25,454 bases of DNA from Candidatus Moranbacteria bacterium RIFCSPHIGHO2_02_FULL_40_12b (GCA_001784725.1 MFRX01000023.1:2106-27559), one strand, 5' to 3'; counted from the stretch's first letter, positions 14,902-20,651 are shown. The notes: generated by a model from the letters alone, not told the origin. Program-made: numbers and translations.

Positions 14902-15529
14902 ATAAATTTTTAATCATTGAGTAAAATTTTTTCTGTTCCATTTTATCTATTTCATCGATATCTATTCGCAACTCTTCTATCAGTCCTTTGATCGTCCCTA
15001 GTTTAACACCTCGAAACTGATGAGTCCTGAAATACAACAGGTCAAACAATGCCTTTGATGGAGAAGCGATATAAAAATCAAACCTGCCTGCTGGCGAGGC
15101 AGGATTTCCTTTTACCAAAGAAAAATCTGAAAATAAATTTCTCCTAATTGACTGATAAGTGAAATTGCCGGCTTTTGTCTGATAGTTTCTTGTGACCTTG
15201 GAAGTAACTGAAGTTATAGAGTAAATTGCTTCGGTAGCAAGGTTATAATACTGGAGAGCAGCCCAGGAACTCACATATGACGGAGTACGAAGAATATTTG
15301 CAAGATAAAACGAGTATGAAATGTCCGTTCTATTTTTCTCAAAAAAATCCGCCGATACATATAATCCCCTTTTAAGCTGCATGATTTCTTTATATTTCAA
15401 AAATCGGCTGATATAAGTGTCAACCGTAGAATCTCCAAGCCCCAACTGTTTGCCAAGCTGATATACAATGCTTTTATTGAAATGGGGTAATGATTTTAGC
15501 TGTTCTAGCAGGTTTTTTTTGCTTTTCAT
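14867..15529 (-). CDS. abiEi: AbiEi-type antitoxin and transcriptional repressor
   Basis: Antitoxin half of the AbiE pair; family members have an N-terminal winged helix that represses their own promoter. 220 residues. The wHTH lies at about 1-65 (GLGDSTVDTYISRFLKYKEI then LKRGLYVSADFF), and the C-terminal antitoxin domain includes PSYVSSWAALQYYNL and SPSKALFDLLYFR. The ATG follows the predicted transcription start by only a few nucleotides with no SD, suggesting a leaderless message. A GC palindrome at 15083-15103 inserts about GNPASPAG (142-149) in the C-terminal domain. Upstream lies a fragment of a second polA. Confidence 0.88.
   Translation of the reverse strand: MKSKKNLLEQLKSLPHFNKSIVYQLGKQLGLGDSTVDTYISRFLKYKEIMQLKRGLYVSADFFEKNRTDISYSFYLANILRTPSYVSSWAALQYYNLATEAIYSITSVTSKVTRNYQTKAGNFTYQSIRRNLFSDFSLVKGNPASPAGRFDFYIASPSKALFDLLYFRTHQFRGVKLGTIKGLIEELRIDIDEIDKMEQKKFYSMIKNLYERTNIKKFKK
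15083..15103. repeat. GC palindrome inside abiEi
   Basis: Perfect 7-bp arms CCTGCCT and AGGCAGG with a 7-nt loop. In frame. It shows that the antitoxin gene also carries an element of the host genome's palindrome style. Confidence 0.75.
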
Positions 15530-15541
15530 AATTATGACTAA

Positions 15542-15570
15542 AGTGTATCATAAGCGAAACAAACTGTCAA
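15542..15570 (-). promoter_or_regulatory. promoter of the abiE operon (and probably polA)
   Basis: Perfect TTGACA (15570-15565), 17-nt spacer, TACACT (15547-15542) on the minus strand. The start is expected near 15535, about 6 nt before the abiEi ATG. The -35 lies inside the tail of the 41-codon polA remnant ORF. AbiEi would be expected to bind here; no clear inverted-repeat operator was found. Confidence 0.75.
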
Positions 15571-15673
15571 GTACTCGCCTCTTTCTAGTGGTAAGCGGCG
15601 GAAGCGCGTGATAAGCGCAGTGGATTATAGCGTTGCCGTCGATTAATAGAAGTTTCTTGGGATTTTTGTCCAT
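15548..15673 (-). pseudogene. polA: broken 5' fragment of a second polA (41-codon ORF)
   Basis: Reading minus from the ATG at 15671-15673, the first 31 codons encode a PolA N-terminus (KKLLLIDGNAII, then AYHALPPLTT) that matches intact polA in about 26 of 31 residues. Homology stops near codon 31; ten unrelated codons follow to TGA (15548-15550). Most differences from polA are at third codon positions, so this copy evolved as a functional gene, probably in a different lineage, before being cut. The first strand of the 5' nuclease is present but no active site is complete. Confidence 0.88.
15581..15673. repeat. direct repeat copy B: polA remnant
   Basis: Partner of 13508-13600; same orientation, about 2.07 kb apart. 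Recombination between the copies would delete the AbiE genes and restore one polA under the orphan promoter. Confidence 0.85.
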
Positions 15674-15679
15674 ACATTA

Positions 15680-15707
15680 AGTATATATTGACTATAAAAT
15701 ATTACAA
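15680..15707 (-). promoter_or_regulatory. orphan promoter, probably ancestral polA promoter
   Basis: TTGTAA (15707-15702), 16-nt spacer, TATACT (15685-15680), on the minus strand. The predicted start falls at or next to the ATG of the polA remnant, again a leaderless arrangement. Confidence 0.5.
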
Positions 15708-15799
15708 CCGCGAACTGGACAAAAACAGCCATTAAGATAATATGAAGTCAGGCAGTTTTTTGAAAAGTTAATATGATACATAAAGAGGAGGTATGGAAA

Positions 15800-16438
15800 A
15801 TGAAGTTTCCTATTTTGTCAAAATTGTTTAGTTCTTTAGGAATTGATACCAAAAAACTACTGGCAAAAATGTCCGGAGATCACGGAAAAGTAATGGCCGA
15901 GAAAGAATTATACGACCGTTTCATGGAATCAGAAATCGGAAAAAAAATTAAAAACTTACCCGGCGGCAAAAAGTGGGTTTTTGTGCTTTTTAATTATTTT
16001 TTTTCCGGAATCGTTGACCAAAAATTCAATCCTGGAAATTCATTTTTTGGGATGATCTTCAAGGATATGCTGGATGATGCCGCTTCAGAAATTTCAAAAA
16101 GGACGATTAACGGCGCGCCGGGAAAGCCGCTTATCCCTTCCGAAAATCCCGCGGTGAAAATGGCTTTTATTGAGATGCTTATGAAGATGAATCCGGAAAA
16201 AGCGGCTATTCTTATAAACCGGCTGGTGGAAATGAACGAAAATGAACGAAGGGCTTTCATAAAGGAACTTGAAATGATAGTGATGCCGGAAAATTTCGCG
16301 AAACTTTCCGAATTGGACGAGGAAACTTTCGCCAATCTTGGAAAAATTTCCCAATCGAAAGGGCTTACACAAAAGGTGCAAGAAACTACTGGAGAAATTC
16401 TAGATGATATAAACAGTTTTCTAAGATCAAAACTATAA
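15800..16438 (+). CDS. unknown soluble protein, first gene of a two-gene unit
   Basis: 212 residues from the ATG at 15800, chosen because GAGGAGG lies 8 nt upstream (15785-15791); an earlier in-frame ATG at 15773 lacks an SD. No domain recognised. Mostly helical and charged, with one hydrophobic stretch (KKWVFVLFNYFFSGIV, about 57-72) that may be amphipathic or membrane-associated. The middle has EMLMKMNPEKAAILINRLVEM, resembling a helical repeat. Fifteen nt separate it from the next gene, also with strong SD. Repeat insertions are absent. A -10-like TATGAT occurs at 15772-15777. Confidence 0.72.
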   Translation: MKFPILSKLFSSLGIDTKKLLAKMSGDHGKVMAEKELYDRFMESEIGKKIKNLPGGKKWVFVLFNYFFSGIVDQKFNPGNSFFGMIFKDMLDDAASEISKRTINGAPGKPLIPSENPAVKMAFIEMLMKMNPEKAAILINRLVEMNENERRAFIKELEMIVMPENFAKLSELDEETFANLGKISQSKGLTQKVQETTGEILDDINSFLRSKL

Positions 16439-16453
16439 AAGGAGGGAAATAAA

Positions 16454-17500
16454 ATGTCAATTACGCAAAAAGGGTTGGAAACAACAGACTTGCTTTACCA
16501 GCATGGCAAAAAAGCCACAAAAAAATATCTTCTTTTATTATTTTCAGGAATCGCGCTCGCCTTTGTCCCTTTTCTGATTATGAGCTGGGTTGGTGTGGAA
16601 ACCGGATCAAGATGGTTAATAATGATGGGTGGAATATGGAGAGTTATTATTGGAGTAGGAGTGTCAATAATATTCGCTTTCATAGCTATTCCAATATTAT
16701 TATTCACAAAAGGAAGAGAAGGGCCTGCAATATACATGCGAGCAGTGCTTGGAGCAGTTTTAGTAGCGCTTAGCACCTCTCTGATTTTGATGATAACTCC
16801 CCTAACATCAAACACACAGAATATTCCTATCTTTATTATGTGCCTAATAATAGGCGGCATAATAATCACGGTTAATTTCAACGTCAAACCGATCGCCTGG
16901 CTAGTGGGAATAGTATTTTTTCTCACTTTTCTGTCGTTCTTTTTACCAAACAAATTCAGTGAAGCGGGGCGCGCAATTCACGAATTCGACCAGGGATCTC
17001 TGGATCTTCCCAGATTTTCAGAATTAGAACCAAAAGTTCGCAATACTTTGCCGAAAAGGGAACATGGTAATGAACCTCATTTAGAATCTCAAAAGGCAAT
17101 GCCCCCTCAAACCGAAAAATCAGAAACGCTAGCGCCAATCGCGCCCAGTCATGACATCGCGGTGATAATCTCCAATTCTCCCGGTGACTCCGAACTTATC
17201 GCTTCCGCTTTGCGGGAAAAAGGAAAAGACGCGGTCTCGGCGACCAGTTTAACCCCAAATTTAGCAAGATACATCATTAAAGGAAGAAAACTGGTCAAAT
17301 TTGTTACTGATAGGACATTTGGAAGCTCGGATATTATCGAAGCCCGTGTATCTTTTGATATCCAGATGATTGACGCCCAAAGCGGAACTGTTATAAAAAA
17401 TTTCCACGTAATCAAAAATTACAGCGGATTATCCCGGGAAAGCGCGGAAAGAACCACAACCAAATCGGCCTTGGACTCGGTTAATGAAAACTTATCGTAA
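16454..17500 (+). CDS. multi-pass membrane protein with soluble C-terminal domain, unknown
   Basis: 348 residues, SD AGGAGGG well placed before the ATG. Hydrophobic helices at about 26-46, 53-82, 90-112, 120-135 and 140-160 form a membrane half; a Pro/Glu-rich linker (about 185-235) leads to a roughly 115-residue soluble domain (HDIAVIISNSPGDSELIASAL to the end) with an alternating strand/helix pattern and a segment FDIQMIDAQSGTVIKNFHVI reminiscent of lipoprotein/secretin-associated alpha-beta domains. I cannot name the family. Follows the 15800 gene by 15 nt and ends at a strong terminator. Confidence 0.75.
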   Translation: MSITQKGLETTDLLYQHGKKATKKYLLLLFSGIALAFVPFLIMSWVGVETGSRWLIMMGGIWRVIIGVGVSIIFAFIAIPILLFTKGREGPAIYMRAVLGAVLVALSTSLILMITPLTSNTQNIPIFIMCLIIGGIIITVNFNVKPIAWLVGIVFFLTFLSFFLPNKFSEAGRAIHEFDQGSLDLPRFSELEPKVRNTLPKREHGNEPHLESQKAMPPQTEKSETLAPIAPSHDIAVIISNSPGDSELIASALREKGKDAVSATSLTPNLARYIIKGRKLVKFVTDRTFGSSDIIEARVSFDIQMIDAQSGTVIKNFHVIKNYSGLSRESAERTTTKSALDSVNENLS

Positions 17501-17508
17501 TAAGAATT

Positions 17509-17540
17509 AAGCCAGCTGGCAAATTTGCCAACTGGCTTTT
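17509..17540 (+). terminator. bidirectional intrinsic terminator
   Basis: AAGCCAG...CTGGCTT arms (17509-17515 with 17532-17538), extended by TGGCAAA/TTTGCCA with one mismatch, then TTTT. It separates the convergent 16454 and 17964 genes. Confidence 0.85.
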
Positions 17541-17547
17541 ATAATTA

Positions 17548-17964
17548 CTAATATTCGTTAGTAGTTTTTTCTCCGCGGCATTCCTTTTTTATTTCATCGC
17601 TTATTACCTTGCCGTTTTCTTCCTGCGTCAAATGAACCTTAGTGCATTTTGTTTTCGCGTTATACTCCACTGGTTCCGCGTGCACCCATTTGCTTCCGTC
17701 TTCGGAACGATAATCAACCGGCTTTCCTGTTTGCGCCGCTTCTTTTGAAGCGCGCATAGAAATATCAGTAATAGTCGCTCCGGCTATCGCTCCCAGCGCT
17801 CCGCCGATTACTGCCCCCCTCCAGGGATTTTTACTGTCTAGAAGCGCGCCGGCAATGCCCCCGAGCGCTCCGCCCGCTCCCACTCCCTGCGCGTGATAAG
17901 CGGTGCAACTGGCCAGTAATGCCGCAAAACAAATCAAAACAGCCATACAAATTAATCTTTTCAT
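17548..17964 (-). CDS. glycine-zipper lipoprotein, 17-kDa-surface-antigen-like
   Basis: 138 residues. Signal peptide of about 20 residues ending in the lipobox LASC. Then a glycine-zipper segment (GVGAGGALGGIAGALL and GAVIGGALGAIAGATI, about 27-66) typical of envelope proteins that insert as two small helices, followed by a roughly 60-residue domain ending in a Cys-containing stretch. Strong SD AAGGAGGTG before the ATG. In other bacteria such proteins belong to outer-membrane lipoproteins, unusual in a CPR-like genome. It follows the 18031-18279 lipoprotein on the same strand by 66 nt. Confidence 0.82.
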   Translation of the reverse strand: MKRLICMAVLICFAALLASCTAYHAQGVGAGGALGGIAGALLDSKNPWRGAVIGGALGAIAGATITDISMRASKEAAQTGKPVDYRSEDGSKWVHAEPVEYNAKTKCTKVHLTQEENGKVISDEIKKECRGEKTTNEY

Positions 17965-18030
17965 TTTTCACCTCCTTTTTAAAAAATTTTATTTTAAGGT
18001 GCTGCCTGATTCATCGAATTATTCAATCTC

Positions 18031-18279
18031 TTATTCCTCCAGCCCCTCCTGGACCGCTTTATTTTGCGCGTCTTCCAACTTCTTCACATTGGTTTTCGCC
18101 CGGTCTTTGGCGTTAAGCCACGTGTTAATATACCCTGACGGCCGCTCGCCACTTTCCGCGCTATTATTCTCTGTCGGCTGGTTTTTTGGATTATTTTCAG
18201 AGCTTTTTTTTGAACAACCGAAGAGAACAAATAATACACCGAGTATTATGATTATGAAATATAACCTATTGGATTTCAT
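18031..18279 (-). CDS. small putative lipoprotein
   Basis: 82 residues. A hydrophobic N-terminus (about 7-20) ends in LFGC, a lipobox, so Cys22 would be lipidated. The mature part is Asn/Ser/Glu-rich then a charged helix (AKDRAKTNVKKLEDAQNKAV). No family recognised. It starts 18 nt after the tsaE stop on the same strand, with no SD, so it may depend on tsaE read-through; a TTGACA just before its ATG could instead be a -35 for something downstream. Confidence 0.68.
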   Translation of the reverse strand: MKSNRLYFIIIILGVLFVLFGCSKKSSENNPKNQPTENNSAESGERPSGYINTWLNAKDRAKTNVKKLEDAQNKAVQEGLEE

Positions 18280-18297
18280 GTTGTCAAGAATAAATTT

Positions 18298-18888
18298 CTA
18301 TTTAAATATTATCCTTCGTTTATTTTTGCCCGCATCGCGCCTGCCTCGCTTGGTCAAGGCGGGTCGACTAGCGTCTTTCGCGAGTCGAGGCGGGCCTACC
18401 CACTCAAATTTAATCCATAAGGCCTTTCTGGGAATAATCTTTTTTATCCGGTCCGCCCATTCCACTAACACAATATTACCACCGCTTATGATTTCTTTCC
18501 AGCCCAAATTGAGAATATCTTTGGCCTTGACCCTATATGCATCTATATGATAAATGTTTTGGGTTTTGGGTTTTGATAATTTAGATTTGTTTGGGATTTG
18601 GGATTTGGGATTTGGGATTTCTTTTTGGTAATTTTTAATTACCAAAAAGGTAGGGCTCGTATGCGGCCCTTTCAATCCCAGCCCTTTTAAAAATCCCTGC
18701 GCGAAAGTGGTCTTGCCGGAACCCAAATCACCTGAAAGGCAGATAATAAAAGCGCTTTCAATGTTCAACCTTGAACGAGAAAAGGTTGAACCTTTGCGGC
18801 CTTTCCCTATTATAATTTCTTTGGCTAAAAGCCCGCCGAGTTCTTGGGTTTGTTTGGAATTTTGGGTAATAAAAGTTTTCTTTTCCAT
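18298..18888 (-). CDS. tsaE: tRNA threonylcarbamoyladenosine biosynthesis ATPase
   Basis: ATPase of the TsaBDE complex that makes t6A37 in ANN-decoding tRNAs. 196 residues, clearly longer than the usual 150-160. The P-loop GDLGSGKTT (53-61) and downstream HTSPTFLVIKNY, IYHIDAYR and ISGGNIVLVEWADRI motifs identify it. Three repeat elements explain the excess: a palindrome at about 33-42, a heptamer tract at about 90-111 and a GC palindrome at about 165-183. Transcription probably starts a few bases before the ATG. TsaB and TsaD are not in the window. Confidence 0.94.
   Translation of the reverse strand: MEKKTFITQNSKQTQELGGLLAKEIIIGKGRKGSTFSRSRLNIESAFIICLSGDLGSGKTTFAQGFLKGLGLKGPHTSPTFLVIKNYQKEIPNPKSQIPNKSKLSKPKTQNIYHIDAYRVKAKDILNLGWKEIISGGNIVLVEWADRIKKIIPRKALWIKFEWVGPPRLAKDASRPALTKRGRRDAGKNKRRIIFK
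18340..18394. repeat. GC palindrome at 3' end of tsaE
   Basis: CCTGCCTCG and CGAGGCGGG arms (one mismatch) with inner CGACT/AGTCG (18365-18369 with 18383-18387). The same arm and inner-stem sequences as the polA palindrome at 12533-12571. In frame. Confidence 0.82.
18555..18620. repeat. long heptanucleotide tract in tsaE
   Basis: TGTTTTG, GGTTTTG, GGTTTTG, then ATAATTT, AGATTTG, then four TTGGGAT-type units. In frame; the encoded stretch is Lys/Pro/Asn/Ser/Gln-rich (about residues 90-111). Confidence 0.9.
18763..18791. repeat. palindrome in 5' part of tsaE
   Basis: Perfect 10-bp arms GTTCAACCTT (18763-18772) and AAGGTTGAAC (18782-18791), 9-nt loop. In frame, about residues 33-42, between the first helix and the P-loop strand. 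Confidence 0.85.
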
Positions 18889-18896
18889 AACGCAAG

Positions 18897-18905
18897 ATTA
18901 TAACA
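18897..18905 (-). promoter_or_regulatory. extended -10 promoter for tsaE, leaderless
   Basis: TGTTATAAT on the minus strand, with a predicted start about 3 nt before the tsaE ATG. No good -35. Confidence 0.45.
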
Positions 18906-18920
18906 AAAATGGAAAAATAA

Positions 18921-18968
18921 AAAGAGGGTCGGCGAAATTTCAATGAAAGTTCACCGCCCTCTAAAAAA
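18921..18968 (-). terminator. branched intrinsic terminator after the 18974 gene
   Basis: AGAGGG and CCCTCT arms with adjacent CGG/CCG pairs, an inner TTTC/GAAA hairpin, and T-rich flanks on both strands. Located 6 nt beyond the stop on the minus strand. Confidence 0.75.
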
Positions 18969-18973
18969 TCAGT

Positions 18974-19228
18974 TCAGTAGCGAGGAGGAGGCGCATAAGT
19001 AGGTGCAGGAGTATTCCCAGCGCCTAGAAAGGCTCCGCCGATTCCGCCAAGGACCGCTCCTTTAACAGGATCCCCTTTGGTTACGGCAGCGATTGCCGCC
19101 CCGGTGCCCGCGCCAATCATTCCCCATATTCCAGCATTAGTTAGCATATTGCGCTGGTATTGCGTTTCCATTCCGGCACAACCAATACTAAATAATAATA
19201 TCATCCCTACAATAAGCATCTTCTTCAT
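18974..19228 (-). CDS. small glycine-zipper lipoprotein
   Basis: 84 residues. Signal peptide ending in SIGC (lipobox), then MQRN-like linker and a glycine-zipper segment (GMIGAGTGAAIAAV, then GAVLGGIGGAFLGAG, about 36-70), ending in a Pro/Tyr-rich tail. SD AGGAGGAG upstream. Similar proteins are envelope lipoproteins in Gram-negative bacteria. It has its own consensus-like promoter and terminator, so it is a single-gene unit. Confidence 0.82.
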   Translation of the reverse strand: MKKMLIVGMILLFSIGCAGMETQYQRNMLTNAGIWGMIGAGTGAAIAAVTKGDPVKGAVLGGIGGAFLGAGNTPAPTYAPPPRY

Positions 19229-19245
19229 CTTTCTCCTCCTATTCT

Positions 19246-19261
19246 TCCCGATTTTTCGGGA
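19246..19261 (-). promoter_or_regulatory. hairpin in the 5' UTR of the 18974 gene
   Basis: Perfect TCCCGA/TCGGGA stem with a 4-nt loop, about 7 nt upstream of the SD. It may stabilise the message or affect translation. Confidence 0.4.
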
Positions 19262-19307
19262 TTTTATGGTTTTTTGATTGATTTTTAATGATACTAAACT
19301 TCAACCC

Positions 19308-19336
19308 ATTATACACCAGATGAATAATAAAGTCAA
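19308..19336 (-). promoter_or_regulatory. promoter of the 18974 lipoprotein gene
   Basis: TTGACT (19336-19331), 17-nt spacer, perfect TATAAT (19313-19308) on the minus strand. Leader about 73 nt. Confidence 0.82.
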
Positions 19337-19345
19337 GCGGCTTGG

Positions 19346-19374
19346 TTGACATGTAAAATAATCTCTGCTAGTTT
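19346..19374 (+). promoter_or_regulatory. promoter of the DHH-family gene
   Basis: Perfect TTGACA (19346-19351), 17-nt spacer, TAGTTT (19369-19374) with TG extension. Divergent from the lipoprotein promoter, 9 bp between -35 boxes. Confidence 0.6.
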
Positions 19375-19396
19375 GTAATACTAACTATAAAGCTTT

Positions 19397-19445
19397 AAAT
19401 TTCAAACTTTAATTCTAAATTCGGATTTCGAAATTCGAAATTCTG
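19397..19445. repeat. heptanucleotide tract forming the 5' UTR of the DHH-family gene
   Basis: Seven degenerate units (AAATTTC, AAACTTT, AATTCTA, AATTCGG, ATTTCGA, AATTCGA, AATTCTG) end 6 nt before the ATG, displacing any SD. Confidence 0.8.
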
Positions 19446-19451
19446 CAAGTT

Positions 19452-20585
19452 ATGGCTCTTGAACCAATCCAGCAAATAGAAAACCTCCTTGGGCAATCAA
19501 AAAATATTTTGATAATCCTGCCTGAAAATCCCAATGGCGACGCGATCGGAGCGGCTTGGGCTCTTTATTACTTTCTCCAGAAAAAAAATTCCAAAACCGC
19601 GATTATTTTACAGGATAAAGAAAAAACTTCGGAAAAATTTGATTTTTTGCCCAAGCCCAAGAATATCACTGATAATATCTCCGGCTCGCGGGATTTTATT
19701 TTGTCTTTTAACACCGAACATAATAAAATTCTCGGCTCCCGGACGGAAATAATTGAAAAGGAATATAGGATTTACATAACTCCCGAACGCGGCTCGATTG
19801 ATCCTCGCGACTTTTCTTTCATTCCGGCAAAATTCAAATTTGATTTGGTTATCGCCCTGGCTTGCCCCGACAAGGACTCAATGGGAAAAACTTATGAGGA
19901 AAATCCCGACATCTTTTATGAAATTCCGGTAATTAATATTGACTTCCACAGCACTAATGAAAACTTCGGCCAGATTAATATGATTAATATGACTTCTTCT
20001 TCTGTTTCGGAATTATTGTTTGAAATTCTGGAAAAAATCGACGAACCCGCCATTGATCCCGATATTGCCAGCTGCCTTTTGGCGGGAATAATTGCTGCCA
20101 CGGAAAGTTTCCAGGCAAAAAACACGACACCCAAAGCGCTCAAAATCTCGGCCCGCCTCATGGATAAAGGAGCTGACCAGCAAAGAATCATCCAGTACCT
20201 TTATAAAACCCATTCTTTATCGCTTCTCAAACTTTGGGGCCGCGTCATGGCCCGGCTCAAGTGGGATCCGGAAATGAAACTCGCCTGGTCCCTGATACTC
20301 ATAGAGGATTTCGTCCAAAGCCGGAGTACTCCCCAAGATATTCCCACCATACTTGATAAAATAAAAGACAACTATTCAACGGGAAAAATTTTTCTGGTCT
20401 TGTATAATGACACTGCTGACTCCGTAGTCGGAAAAATTAAATTCGCGGACGGCGCAAAAACAGAACAGCTTCTCTCGCTTACGGGAGGGAAAATCCAGGG
20501 CAATCTTCTCGAATTTAGGATGGAAAACAAAGGAATAAGGGAGGCAGAGGCGGAGATATTGGAAAAATTGAAACTGGTTATATGA
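19452..20585 (+). CDS. DHH-family (NrnA/RecJ-like) protein with degenerate catalytic motifs
   Basis: 377 residues with the DHH plus DHHA1 layout. Active family members are Mn-dependent phosphoesterases that cut short oligonucleotides or pAp/c-di-AMP products. Motif I reads PENPNGD (24-30) instead of HxxPDGD; the motif II Asp position is A137 (IALACPD); DHH reads DFH (164-166); the motif IV Asp is A216 (GIIAATESF). Only D30, D164 and H166 remain. The DHHA1 part (about 300-377) has the substrate-binding GGKIQGNLLEF, close to a GGG/GGH motif. Catalysis is therefore doubtful, and the protein may bind without cleaving. No SD; the 5' UTR is a heptamer tract. A terminator follows directly. Confidence 0.85.
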   Translation: MALEPIQQIENLLGQSKNILIILPENPNGDAIGAAWALYYFLQKKNSKTAIILQDKEKTSEKFDFLPKPKNITDNISGSRDFILSFNTEHNKILGSRTEIIEKEYRIYITPERGSIDPRDFSFIPAKFKFDLVIALACPDKDSMGKTYEENPDIFYEIPVINIDFHSTNENFGQINMINMTSSSVSELLFEILEKIDEPAIDPDIASCLLAGIIAATESFQAKNTTPKALKISARLMDKGADQQRIIQYLYKTHSLSLLKLWGRVMARLKWDPEMKLAWSLILIEDFVQSRSTPQDIPTILDKIKDNYSTGKIFLVLYNDTADSVVGKIKFADGAKTEQLLSLTGGKIQGNLLEFRMENKGIREAEAEILEKLKLVI

Positions 20586-20586
20586 G

Positions 20587-20613
20587 AAAGACCCTGGATT
20601 CAGGGTCTTTTTT
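20587..20613 (+). terminator. intrinsic terminator after the DHH-family gene
   Basis: AAAGACCCTG (20587-20596), GATT loop, CAGGGTCTTT (20601-20610), then T. It begins one nt after the stop codon. Confidence 0.92.
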
Positions 20614-20645
20614 AAAACAAGGTTTATTTGTCTTGAAAAATAAGC

Positions 20646-20651
20646 TATAAT
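20646..20651 (+). promoter_or_regulatory. -10 box upstream of the double-ATPase gene
   Basis: Perfect TATAAT; the -35 is poor (TTTATT at 17-nt spacing, 20623-20628). Predicted leader about 118 nt, with no long stem visible. Confidence 0.4.

Larger units (their letters stand above)
13601..15580 (-). other. AbiE module inserted in the polA locus, between polA-derived direct repeats
   Basis: About 2 kb containing only abiEi, abiEii and their promoter. It separates the polA remnant (15581-15673) from intact polA (13508-13600). No transposase, integrase or terminal inverted repeats were seen, so the mechanism is more likely recombination than transposition. Confidence 0.65.

Noticed and set aside
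13601..15580. AbiE module as a transposon
   Set aside because: No transposase, no terminal inverted repeats and no short exact target duplication; the flanks are long diverged polA copies.
15773..15799. Earlier ATG for the 15800 gene
   Set aside because: The SD GAGGAGG lies inside this extension and is correctly spaced for the ATG at 15800.
17970..18004. SD-sequestering hairpin before the 17964 lipoprotein gene
   Set aside because: CACC can pair with the GGTG of the SD, but the stem is short, A/T-rich and imperfect; too weak to claim regulation.
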